DNA from: Archivesica marissinica
Lineage: Eukaryota > Mollusca > Bivalvia > Venerida > Vesicomyidae
Assembly (NCBI GenBank): GCA_014843695.1
Contig: CM026387.1
Span: forward strand, 65,995,416-66,059,415
DNA: 64,000 nucleotides
Direction of reading: 5' to 3'
Under the pieces are notes generated by a model. The model made no database searches. It was not told where the DNA came from and saw nothing but the letters and a program-made list of their open reading frames with translations. A program made the translations under genes and the position numbers. Within the stretch, counting starts at the first letter, position 1; each line of letters starts with the position of its first letter. Of the stretch, positions 47,566 to 58,363 are shown piece after piece.

Positions 47566-47948
47566 TCGACGCGTAGTTCGTACGCACGCACGCACGCTCG
47601 CGCACACACACACAGTTATTTATTTAATAGACATGTTTTAGCAGTAATGGGGTCGACTTGGTGGGGGTGTAACTTCTAAGATGTGCAATATATTGACCTA
47701 AAGTAAATACAGTTTTAAATAATATTTTAGAATTAATATCAGACACTGCTAGTGTACTGTCCAGGGGTAACCATTATGAGACACGGTGACATTTTGGATC
47801 CCCTTTCATTAGAATGCTTTATTACACACACACACCAACTTGGTATCACGACATGACACCGAAGACACACACGTCAATTCTTGGTGGCACTGTAGTTGAA
47901 ATGGTCCCGATGCAGACACCTTAAGAGCTACCATTTTGATGTGAATCA
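47566..47948. other. FMO 3' flank
   Basis: Probable 3' UTR, then unique sequence. A short CGCACGCACG/CACACA microsatellite lies at 47582-47612. No clear AATAAA is seen soon after the stop. Confidence 0.45.
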
Positions 47949-48203
47949 TTCAGTGGGTAACACGCTGGACTGGTAATCCAGGGATCGCAGGTTCGATCTC
48001 CCGTCTGACCCTAATACAATTCACAGTCTTTCAGATGGGACTTTAAACCGAGGTCTCGTGTACATCGTGCACGTAGCAGAACCAGAGGAGACTCTGGAAT
48101 GGGTATCATTGCACTATCCTCCAAACATGACTAATCTCTTCAGCCGGAGGCGTCGCTCATATGGGCAACCGGTAGCGACGATAAATAAACGTAAAACACT
48201 GAA
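47949..48203 (+). mobile_element. SINE family D, near full length
   Basis: Plus-strand head GTGGGTAACACGCTGGACTG, GTAATCCAGGGATCGCAGG and TTCGATCTCC, a good threonine-tRNA-like arm; the tail is GCGACGATAAATAAACGTAA. Confidence 0.85.
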
Positions 48204-48293
48204 TCATTTATGCAACTGATACAACGTCATCATACATAATTATTCCACCAAAGCTCTACTAAGTGAGCTAAAATGGGACGCATATTTCTGTAT

Positions 48294-48529
48294 GTTATGT
48301 TTATTTATCGTCGCTACAGGTTTCCCATATGAGCGACGCCTTCTGAAGAGATTAGTCATTTTAGATAGTTGGAGGATAGTGCAATAATACAGACAGTAAC
48401 ACAATCCAGAGTCTCTTCTTGTTCTTTTACGTGCACGATGTAAAGCACCGACACGAGACCTCGGTTTAAAGAAAGACTGTTAATTGTATTAGGGTCAACG
48501 GGGGATGGAACGTGCGATCCCTGGATATG
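48294..48529 (-). mobile_element. SINE family D, 5'-truncated, 17-bp target duplication
   Basis: GACGCATATTTCTGTAT occurs at 48277-48293 and 48530-48546. The SINE between them ends in the middle of the tRNA-like head, as expected for incomplete reverse transcription. Confidence 0.88.
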
Positions 48530-48663
48530 ACGCATATTTCTGTATTCACACTCATACATAGGACACAATAGATGAAAAGCGAAAGAAGCACATAGACTAA
48601 ATTTTATAATACAAAATCGCTTCGCACATATCTCCATAGTACCTTTCCAATTTGATCTCGACC

Positions 48664-48905
48664 CAGGTTCAATGATATCAAATTATACATGTTTCCAAGG
48701 TTACATACGAAACCACACATTCCTGTCATTAATTATCAAATACTGCAACGCACTGCCAAATGCCAATCCCAATTCTTACACTTTAGGATCATTCAAGACC
48801 ACATACTTAAAAAACACATACACTGTACAACATAGGAGAATAGTTCATACACGCCTTCTATCCGGATGCATCTCCTTAATTCACGACCTTCATTGGAAAA
48901 CACAG
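48664..48905 (+). mobile_element. Possible LINE 3' fragment
   Basis: One frame reads YCNALPNANPNSYTLGSFK and RRIVHTRLLSGCISLIHDL, resembling the end of non-LTR reverse-transcriptase proteins (WNxLP...FK, then HTRLRxGCSSLxxDL). It is short and low confidence. Confidence 0.45.
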
Positions 48906-48984
48906 TCGATTCACCATTTTGGTCAGCCGATGTTATTGATATATATAGTGGACTCGGATTGGTTGAAAAAATAAAATCTAAAAT

Positions 48985-49042
48985 GACTAATATCTTCAGG
49001 AGGCGTCGCTCATATGGGCAACCGGTAGCGACGATAAATAAA
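48985..49042 (+). mobile_element. SINE family D 3'-tail fragment
   Basis: GAGGCGTCGCTCATATGGGC, AACCGGTAGCGACGATAAAT and AAACGTAAAAC only. Confidence 0.75.
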
Positions 49043-49457
49043 CGTAAAACACACACACATTGAAAAAATGTAGGGAAACCCTTAAGAGTTATTGATACAT
49101 GAACTGATTGGCTGAGTAGGTAGTGTCAGCAATAGTGAAAATGACTTCTAAATATTAAAATACAATATATGAGCTGCATTTTGGAATATTTTAGAATATT
49201 TGCATACTATTTGGTGTCAAATAAACACCATACTATAAATGCAACATTCACCACCAAATTACCTTCAGAGTAGGGGGTGGGTGCCTTTAGTGGGAAATAA
49301 AAAACCCGCAATCGGTCAACCCCATTGAAAATTGACATTTTCTTATGGCTCAAAGGCCAGTCTGTTTATGTTTTGTTCTACTACACATAGATATATAGAC
49401 ATTTTTTGGCTTACAGACAATTTCCCATTTCTCTAGTAGTAGTCGTTCGAATATTAA
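49043..49457. other. Unique stretch, no gene seen
   Basis: AT-rich sequence; no supported coding region. Confidence 0.4.
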
Positions 49458-49922
49458 AGCGACATTACATCGCAAAAATGCAAATAAAATGCATTTTTCC
49501 CCGTATGAATGCATTGCTACTAACAATTCTTTTGAATACATTCGAACACTAACATTGAACCAATTTAACAGTGTGTTTGTGATATATAAACATTCAAACG
49601 TGAAAGTAAGATTTCATATAACGGTCATCCAGGCTCCATAATTTAATTATGATTAGTCTACAAATACATATGCATAGGCACACCTGTGAGATATCACTGT
49701 GAATATGTACCATACCTCGTGTTATTCAGGATAAATGCTTTGTATTACGCATGCATGTCAACCCTATTTACATTATTTTGTTTGTCAACAAACCGCGTAT
49801 ACGACGTTTGTTTATGTGTTGAAATACTCAGTTTTTGAGGCATATATTTGGAAAAATATTATATCACATAATAGCAAATTACAATCTGCAGACATTTGCG
49901 TTTTCACCGATGTAGTGTCGCT
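49458..49922 (-). mobile_element. MITE M3, TTAA-flanked
   Basis: Ends AGCGACATTACATCGC and CGATGTAGTGTCGCT, flanked by TTAA (49454-49457 and 49923-49926). The interior is the reverse complement of 41066-41591, including CGTATACGACGTTTGTTTA and CTCGTGTTATTCAGGATAAA. Confidence 0.85.
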
Positions 49923-49984
49923 TTAAGTTTTACAAATGTTTCTCTTTCGTGTGTTGATACCAAACAATTGTTTAAAATGATTTA

Positions 49985-50455
49985 TGTTGTACGTTTTGTT
50001 TATACGTGCAACTGTTTTATTGTTTTGTTTATTGAGTATACGTGCAACTGCTTTATTGTTTTGTTTATTGAGTATACGTGCAACTGTTTTATTGTTTTGT
50101 TTATTGAGTATACGTGCAACTGTTTTATTGTTTTGTTTATTGAGTATACGTGCAACTGTTTTATTGTTTTGTTTATTGAGTATACGTGCAACTGCTTTAT
50201 TGTTTTGTTTATTGAGTATACGTGCAACTGCTTTATTGTTTTGTTTATTGAGTATACGTGCAACTGCTTTATTGTTTTGTTTATTGAGTATACGTGCAAC
50301 TGCTTTATTGTTTTGTTTATTGAGTATACGTGCAACTGTTTTATTGTTTTGTTTATTGAGTATACGTGCAACTGCTTTATTGTTTTGTTTATTGAGTATA
50401 CGTGCAACTGCTTTATTGTTTTGTTTATTGAGTATACGTGCAACTGTTTTATTGT
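49985..50455. repeat. 36-bp minisatellite, 13 units
   Basis: Unit GTATACGTGCAACTGTTTTA then TTGTTTTGTTTATTGA, with a single variable C/T (CTGCTTTA or CTGTTTTA). Unit length divisible by three keeps several frames open; none is a gene. Confidence 0.96.
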
Positions 50456-51412
50456 TTCGACCTACGCAAGCCAGCTGGATAGTTTTACTCACATGAATTA
50501 ATTCGACATCCCCAGTACGATTCGAACCTACAGCGGTAATGGGCACGTGATTTGAAGTCAAACCTACAGCGGTTATGGTCACGTGATTTGAAGTCAAACC
50601 TACATCGGTTATGGGCACGCGATTTGTAGTCAAGCCTGCAGCGGTTATGGGCACGTGATTTGAAGTCAAATCTATAGCGGTCAGTGCCTAGTGATTAGAA
50701 GTCAAACCTACAGCGGTAATAGGCACGTGATTTGAAGTCAAACCTACAGCGGTTATGGTCACGTGATTTGAAGTCAAACCTACATCGGTTATGGGCACGC
50801 GATTTGTAGTCAAGCCTGCAGCGGTTATGGGCACGTGATTTGAAGTCAAATCTATAGCGGTCAGTGCCAAGTGATTAGAAGTCAAACATACAGCGGTCAG
50901 TGCCAAGTGATTAGAAGTCAAACATACAGCGGTCAGTGCCAAGTGATTAGAAGTCAAACCTACAGCGGTTATAGGCACGTGATTTGAAGTCAAACCTACA
51001 GCGGTTAGTGCCAAGTGATTAGAAGTCAAACCTACAGCGGTTATAGGCACGCGATTTGAAGTCAAACCTACAGCGGTTAGTGCCAATTGATTAGAAGTCA
51101 AACCTACAGCGGTTATAGGCACGCGATTTGAAGTCACACCTACAGCGGTTAGTGCCAAGTGATTTAGAAGTCAAACCTACAGCGGCCAGTGCCAAGTGAT
51201 TAGAAGTCAAACCTACAGCGGTTAGTGCCAAGTGATTAGAAGTCAAACCTACAGCGGTTAGTGCCAAGTGATTAGAAGTCAAACCTACAGCGGTTAGTGC
51301 CAAGTGATTAGAAGTCAAACCTACAGCGGTTAGTGCCAAGTGATTTGAAGTTAACCATACAGCGGTTATGGGCACGTGATTTGAAGTCAAACCTACAGCG
51401 GGTAGGAGCACA
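50456..51412. repeat. 36-bp minisatellite derived from SINE family B, about 25 units
   Basis: The left edge (50468-50560) still reads as a family B SINE: AGCCAGCTGGATAGTTTT, GATTCGAACCTACAGCGG, GGGCACGTGATTTGAAGTC. The last part is then repeated with two main unit types, GGTTATGGGCACGTGATTTG and GGTTAGTGCCAAGTGATTAG, each followed by AAGTCAAACCTACAGC. The source is the tRNA-like head region of the SINE. Confidence 0.9.
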
Positions 51413-51519
51413 CTGGACGTGTAACCCAGGGCTAGCAGGTTGGATTCCCAGCTATGCCATGTAATGTTTATATGTCTAAGTTGTATTTGTAACTGTATAA
51501 GAATCACTGCAAAGTCGAA

Positions 51520-51665
51520 TGATAGTACAGAGGATACGCTTTCGCTTCAGGTGCGAACGGTCCGGAGTTCGAGCCCCGCTGGAGCCGTTATGATTGTGCC
51601 CTTAAGCAAGGCATTTAATTTCCACGTTGCCTCTTCTCTCTCCCTCGTGGCGATGGATTCCGCTA
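51520..51665 (+). mobile_element. SINE family C, truncated
   Basis: GTACAGAGGATACGCTTTCG, CGGAGTTCGAGCCCCGCTGG and CACGTTGCCTCTTCTCTCTC; it ends at GGCGATGGATTCC without a tail. Confidence 0.75.
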
Positions 51666-51689
51666 CTATAGCGGGCTTTCATATGGCTA

Positions 51690-51970
51690 TATATATTATA
51701 CACTGTCGGATGAGACTTTAACGTGTAAACCTAGATCTCGTGTCGGTTTATTATACTTATCCCCACTATGTGGCTCTAGTTACCTCCCTTGACGTTCGTC
51801 CACATATAAGGAATGTTAATGACGTGATAATAACGTTCACGTCACGGCATGGACTACTTTACACCATGCACGTAAAAACCCAAGAGGACTTTCTGTATCA
51901 TCCACAATCTAAAATGATTCATCTCTTCAGGGGGCGTCTGTACATATGTCACTCGTATGGCAAACAATAA
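51690..51970 (+). mobile_element. SINE family D, diverged
   Basis: CGGATGAGACTTTAACGTG, ACCATGCACGTAAAAACCC and AAATGATTCATCTCTTCAGG follow family D order, with an insertion of unique sequence at about 51750-51850. Confidence 0.55.
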
Positions 51971-52494
51971 TAAAAGTAAACACGAGTATAGGCTAAATAA
52001 CATGTAACTCTCTTTCTATGAAATAAATTATTCAGGGTTTAGATACTGTTAAACATAGTGGTGCGTGGGTAAAACAATAGTTCGAATAAGTAAGTAAGTT
52101 TCCGCTAGCTAGTTTATTTTCATATATTATTATCAAGATGAAATGAAAGTTCCTTACATAATTCTGATCTAAAGTCACTTATTTATGATATGATTTTTAT
52201 TATTCCTGGATGTTTATAAGTTCCAATAATACTTAATAAACCATCTCTACTTTTCCAAGTCCAAGCCAAAAATCCTCCCCCCATATCCTGAGCAGGCCTA
52301 TATCTAGAAACATGTGTGCTATCCATATTTGGCGTGTACCCTAGTGATGATAGACAAGGGTATCCCCTAATATATATGATGATACCCGATGATACCATCC
52401 CATATATGGAACCGCCTTTCAGTTTAATAAACAAGGCAGATTTACGATGGTATCTGATGATAGCAGCCCCAGCTAAATCCAGTCTATCTAATAC
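51971..52494. other. Unique stretch, no gene seen
   Basis: AT-rich. Scattered short open frames without family resemblance. Loose GATGATACC-like phrases foreshadow the array that follows. Confidence 0.4.
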
Positions 52495-52640
52495 ACACTG
52501 CCAGTCTTACATAATATATGAAGGTATCCGATGAAAGACAACCCCAAGAGCACTGGTCAAATGTAATATAGTATGGTACACGATGATAGACAACCCCAAG
52601 AGCACTGGTCAAATGTGATATAGTATGGTACACGATGACA
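52495..52640. repeat. About 55-bp repeat, 2-3 units
   Basis: Units contain GGTACACGATGATAGACAAC, CCCAAGAGCACTGGTCAAAT and GTAATATAGTAT. Confidence 0.8.
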
Positions 52641-53080
52641 GATACCGATCCCTGTTGCACATCCTTAAAGTCAATAAATAAATCAACCTCAACACGTGCT
52701 TGAATGGCCCTTCTCAAGATTACAACAATACTCACTCACATGATTCATATTATTAGATTGTACACCGTGTTATGTAATTGGTGTGCATTAATATACCATT
52801 ATATACTAGGAAATCAGCACATGCATCGTGCATAACGGAAGCGTTATTGTTATATAACAATATATAATTACTAATTGACATTCAATGTAAAGCAATACTT
52901 AGAATTCAACATGGAAGAACTACTGTGCTGTACTAATACACTGTACCTATATTAAGTCAGGTCAAGTATTCACTCGTGAGTACGCCTACGTCAGCAATAC
53001 GGTGTACGCTTAAAGGACTTACCAGAAGGCCAATAAATAAATAAATATAGTCACATTACATTAACACAAGCAACATGCAC
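52641..53080. other. Unique stretch, no gene seen
   Basis: No coding or repeat evidence. Confidence 0.4.
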
Positions 53081-53188
53081 AACGATGGGCGTTTTCGAAC
53101 TATTGAGAGAAATCAAAGTGTATGTACAACATGTAATATGCATGAGGTTGAATCAGAGTATCATTTCTTATTAGTTTGTCCGCAGTAG
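53081..53188 (+). mobile_element. LINE C-terminal fragment (zinc-knuckle end)
   Basis: The frame NDGRFRTIERNQSVCTTCNM continues EVESEYHFLLVCPQ and a TAG stop (53186-53188). C-x2-C...H-x4-C with ExEYHFLLVCP is the usual end of CR1/L2/Jockey-type reverse-transcriptase proteins. Only this tail is present, and a 42-bp array begins about 35 bases after it. Confidence 0.65.
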
Positions 53189-53221
53189 AAGTCAACATCT
53201 ACCTAGATATTATTGTTCCAA

Positions 53222-54330
53222 CTAATAACAACTTTAAAACTGGAGTTAGATATATATGTTTGAATATTGCATGTTAGCAACACGGAGTTAGATATATATG
53301 TTTGAATATTGTATGTTAGCAACATGGAGTTAGATATATATGTTTGTATATTGCATGTTAGCAACACGGAGTTAGATATATATGTTTGAATATTGCATGT
53401 TAGCAACATGGAGTTAGATATATATGTTTGTATATTGCATGTTAGCAACACGGAGTTAGATATATATGTTTGTATATTGCATGTTAGCAACATGGAGTTA
53501 GATATATATGTTTGTATATTGCATGTTAGCAACACGGAGTTAGATATATATGTTTGTATATTACATGTTATCAACATGGAGTTAGATATATATGTTTGTA
53601 TATTGCATGTTAGCAACACGGAGTTAGATATATATGTTTGTATGGTGCATGTTAGCAACACGGAGTTAGATATATATGTTTGTATATTGCATGTTAGCAA
53701 CACGGAGTTAGATATATATGTTTGTATATTACATGTTAGCAACACGGAGTTAGATATATATGTTTGTATAGTGCATGTTAGCAACACGGAGTTAGAGATA
53801 TATGTTTGTATAGTGCATGTTAGCAACACGGAGTTAGATATATATGTTTGTATATTGCATGTTAGCAACATGGAGTTAGATATATATGTTTGTATATTAC
53901 ATGTTAGCAACATGGAGTTAGATATATATGTTTGTATAGTGCATGCTAGCAACACGGAGTTAGATATATATGTTTGTATATTGCATGTTAGCAACACGGA
54001 GTTAGATATATATGTTTGTATATTACATGTTAGCAACATGGAGTTAGATATATATGTTTGTATATTGCATGTTAGCAACACGGAGTTAGATATATATGTT
54101 TGTATATTGCATGTTAGCAACATGGACGTAGATATATATGTTTGAATATTGCATGTTCGCAATATGGAGTTAGATATATATGTTTGTATATTACATGTTA
54201 GCAACACGGAATTAGATATATATGTTTGAATATTGCATGTTAGCAACACGGAGTTAGATATATATGTTTGAATATTGCATGTTAGCAACACGGAGTTAGA
54301 TATATATGTTTTAATATTACATGCTATTGT
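53222..54330. repeat. 42-bp minisatellite, about 26 units
   Basis: Unit ACACGGAGTTAGATATATAT, GTTTGTATATTGCATGTTAG and CA. ACACGG alternates with ACATGG, and TATTGC with TAGTGC or TATTAC. Its frames stay open on both strands because 42 is a multiple of three. Confidence 0.96.
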
Positions 54331-54439
54331 CATTTATACTCATACCTTATTCACATCATGATTTTCTGTACAATTTGTTTATAACCGCCAAATATGTTTC
54401 TTGGCGATGGACAAGTATATGTTCTTGCCAATAAAACCT

Positions 54440-56545
54440 ATGACTTGACTTGGCTTGTATATCGTGTACTTGCAATACGACCTTTGACTTGACTTGACTT
54501 GGCTTGTATATCGTGTACTTGCAATACGACCTTTGACTTGACTTGTATATCGTGTACTTGCAATACGACCTTTGATTTGACTTGACTTGGCTTGTATATC
54601 GTGTAATTGCAATACGACCTTTGACTTGACTTGGCTTGTATATCGTGTACTTGCAATACGACCTTTGACTTGACTTGACTTGTATATCGTGTACTTGCAA
54701 TACGACCTTTGATTTGATATGACTTGACTTGTATATCGTGTACTTGCAATACGACCTTTGATTTGATATGACTTGACTTGTATATCGTGTACTTGCAATA
54801 CGACCTTTGATTTGATATGACTTGACTTGTATATCGTGCAATTGCAATACGACCTTTGACTTGACTTGGCTTGTATATCGTTTAATTGCAATACGACCTT
54901 TGACTTGACTTGACTTGGCTTGTATATCGTGTACTTGCAATACGACCTTTGATTTGACTAGACTTGGCTTGTATATCGTGTAGTTACAATACGACCTTTG
55001 ACTTGACTTGACTTGACTTGGCTTGTATATCGTGTACTTGCAATACGACCTTTGACTTGACTTGGCTTGTATATCGTGTACTTGCAATACGACCTTTGAC
55101 TTGACTTGACTTGTATATCGTGTGCTTGCAATTCGACCTTTGACTTGACTTGTATATCGTGTAATTGCAATACGACCTTTGATTTGACTTGACTTGTATA
55201 TCGTGTAATTGCAATACGACCTTTGACTTGACTTGGCTTGAATATCGTGTAATTGCAATACGACCTTTGATTTGACTTGACTTGTATATCGTGTAATTGC
55301 AATAAGACCTTTGATTTGACTTGACCTGACTTGTATATCGTGTAAATGCAATACGACCTTTGACTTGACTTGACTTGTATATCGTGTAATTGCAATACTA
55401 CATTTGATTTGACTTGACTTGTATGTCGTGTAATTGCAATACGACCTTTGATTTGACTTGACTTGTATGTCGTGTAATTGCAATACGACCTTTGATTTGA
55501 CTTGACTTGTATGTCGTGTAATTGCAATACTACATTTGATTTGACTTGACTTGTATGTCGTGTAATTGCAATACGACCTTTGATTTGACTTGACTTGTAT
55601 GTCGTGTAATTGCAATACGACCTTTGATTTGACTTGACTTGTATGTCGTGTAATTGCAATACTACATTTGATTTGACTTGACTTGTATGTCGTGTAATTG
55701 CAATACGACCTTTGATTTGACTTGACTTGTATGTCGTGTAATTGCAATACGACCTTTGACTTGACTTGACTTGTATATCGTGTAATTGCAATACGACCTT
55801 TGATTTGACTTGACTTGTATGTCGTGTGATTGCAATACGACCGTTGATTTGAATTTACTTGTATATCGTGTGATTGCAATACGATCTTTGACTTGACTTG
55901 TATATCGTGTGATTGCAATACGATCTTTGACTTGACTTGTATGTCGTGTACTTGCAATACGACCTTTGACTTGACTTGTATATCGTGTACTTGCAATACG
56001 TCCTTTGACTTGACTTGTATATCGTGTAATTGCAATACGACCTTTGATTTGACTTGACTTGTATATCGTGTAATTGCAATACGATCTTTGACTTGACTTG
56101 TATATCGTGTACTTGCAATACGACCTTTGATTTGATATGACTTGACTTGTATATCGTGTACTTGCAATACGACCTTTGATTTGATATGACTTGACTTGTA
56201 TATCGTGTAATTGCAATACGACCTTTGACTTGACTTGGCTTGTATATCGTGTACTTGCAATACGACCTTTGATTTGATATGACTTGACTTGTATATCGTG
56301 TACTTGCAATACGACCTTTGATTTGACTTGACTTGACTTGTATATCGTGTAATTGCAATACGACCGTTGACTTGACTTGACTTGGCTTGCATATCGTGTA
56401 ATTGCAATACGACCTTTGACTTGACTTGTATATCGTGTAATTGCAATACGACCTTTGATTTGACTTGACTTGTATATTGTGTACTTGCAATACGACCGTT
56501 TACTTGACTTGACTTGTATATCGTGTACTTGCAATACGACCAATC
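54440..56545. repeat. 44-bp minisatellite with a nested GACTT microsatellite, about 2.1 kb
   Basis: Core TTGTATATCGTGTAATTGCA then ATACGACCTTTGA, joined by one to four GACTT pentamers, so unit length changes in 5-base steps (39, 44, 49). Variants: TATGTC for TATATC, GTACTTGC for GTAATTGC, ACTACATTTG for ACGACCTTTG. Higher-order blocks of three units are clear at 55400-55760. Confidence 0.95.
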
Positions 56546-56689
56546 AACGAAACTATGATTTATACCAACATATTTACATCGTTATTGCATTTCCTTAGAT
56601 CAACGTATACATATGCCCTGGTTGTATCCATTTCGTATGAATGTCCTCACTATTGATATGTAACTGACATGCGCACTCGAAGGTACATT

Positions 56690-57235
56690 CGCAGTGTTTG
56701 TCAGCGTTCACTAGAAAAGGCGTGTCTAAACAGTTTACGCTGTTCCAATGGTGATCTACTTGCCATGTCAGCGTTCACTGGATAAGGCGTGTCTAAACAG
56801 TTTACGCTGTTCCAATGGTGATCAACTTGCCATGTCAGCGTTCACTAGAAAAGGCGTGTCTAAACAGTTTACGCTGTTCCAATGGTGATCTACTTGCCAT
56901 GTCAGCGTTCACTAGACAAGGCGTGTCTAAACAGTTTACGCTGTTCCAATGGTGATCTACTTGCCATGTCAGCGTTCGCTAGAAAAGGCGTGTCTAAACA
57001 GTTTACGCTGTTCCAATGGTGATCTACTTGTCATGTCAGCGTTCACTAGAAAAGGCGTGTCTAAACAGTTTACGCTGTTCCAATGGTGATCTACTGGCCA
57101 TGTCAGCGTTCACTAGAAAAGGCGTGTCTAAACAGTTTACGCTGTTCCAATGGTGATCTACTTGCCATGTCAGCGTTCACTAGAAAAGGCGTGTCTAAAC
57201 AACAGTTTATGCTGTTCCAATGGTGATCTATTTGC
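56690..57235. repeat. 67-bp minisatellite, 8 units
   Basis: Unit TGTCAGCGTTCACTAGAAAA, GGCGTGTCTAAACAGTTTAC and GCTGTTCCAATGGTGATCTA. AAACAGTTTACGCTGTTCC contains a short inverted pair AACAG/CTGTT. Confidence 0.95.
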
Positions 57236-57365
57236 CATGTCCGTACACGGTAAGTTACAAATTTGGATTAAATACATAATGTAGTTCATACCCTTATGGA
57301 AACTATTAATCGGGGATTCATTCCTTAACACGACCAGCACTTCATATGTAAAATAACAAACCGAC
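57236..57365. other. Unique spacer between two arrays
   Basis: No recognised content. Confidence 0.4.
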
Positions 57366-57592
57366 TTGAGTGGCCACTTAGATGATCGATTGACTTGAGT
57401 GGCCACTTAGATGATCGATTGACTTGAGTGTCCACTTAGATGATCGATTGACTTGAGTGTCCACTTAGATGATCGATTGACTTGAGTGGCCACTTAGATG
57501 ATCGATTGACTTGAGTGGCCACTTAGATGATCGATTGACTTGAGTGGCCACTTAGATGATCGATTGACTTGAGTGGCCACTTAGATGATACC
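57366..57592. repeat. 29-bp minisatellite, 8 units
   Basis: Unit GATTGACTTGAGTGGCCACT then TAGATGATC. Two units have GTGTCC for GTGGCC. Confidence 0.95.
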
Positions 57593-57794
57593 ATGAATTC
57601 GTAAATTCAAATATCAAAAAAAGGGGAAATTAGTTCTCTCTCAAAGAATGTTATGTCTGTTCAAAATAAACATCGTGAATGTTGGTCTATTTGGGTATAA
57701 TACCATTGCCAATTAAGTTGTGTGTACACACCCGAACCGTATAATGTTAATGCAACCATAACGTCCCTCAAAAAGTTTAAACTTTACTTAGTTT

Positions 57795-58012
57795 ACAACA
57801 TTCTTCAACAACTTATATTAATCACTCTCGTTGGCGCGGATGAAAGCGTAAATGTGGTCATTCGTGTGGGAGGAAACCGGAGTACCCGGAGAAACCCCAC
57901 TTGTTCGATCTGGCGACCACCGTAGCATCTCACATACTTCCTGGTCCGAGGATCGAACACGGATTGCATTGATGAGAAGCAAGCGTACTAACCACTGCGC
58001 TAATCCGACAGC
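57795..58012 (-). mobile_element. SINE family E
   Basis: Minus strand: GTCGGATTAGCGCAGTGGTT, GTGTTCGATCCTCGGACC, full body; the tail is replaced by unique sequence near 57800. Confidence 0.85.
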
Positions 58013-58363
58013 CTCTCTAGGAAAAGTTAAAGCGACTAACCGCACGTACATTACATGTTGGTCCGACCTGAAACCAAGATAGTATTTATTTGACTTAGCC
58101 GTTTGTCAATGACCCCGTGGACACCACTTAGAGCGTAACAATACACCACGCCACTGATTATATCCATGACTTTACAATATTTCCGAATGAAATTCCACGA
58201 ACATATGAAATAAAAGCAACGTTCTGTTGTATATGGTACTCACATGCATATAAACAACCCACTGCCACTGTTCAGTATTATACGGATACGGTTATTTTCA
58301 TATTGCTACAATACTGCTTATAATTAATATTACCCTAATATATAATACGCTTAGAACGCGACA
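58013..58363. promoter_or_regulatory. 5' flank of the ninjurin gene
   Basis: Unique AT-rich sequence. No core promoter motif is claimed. Confidence 0.35.

Noticed and set aside
47949..48000. Possible tRNA-Thr gene
   Set aside because: It is the head of SINE family D, with seven other copies in the window carrying the same body.
49896..50669. Long open frames on both strands (up to 248 codons)
   Set aside because: They are translations of a 36-bp minisatellite; the period is a multiple of three so no stop arises. No family resemblance.
53203..54333. 376-codon minus-strand frame and 250-codon plus-strand frame
   Set aside because: 42-bp array translated; same reason.
54356..56543. Frames of up to 696 codons on the minus strand
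   Set aside because: Minisatellite with repeated lysine/serine/tyrosine text in all minus frames; repeat artefact.
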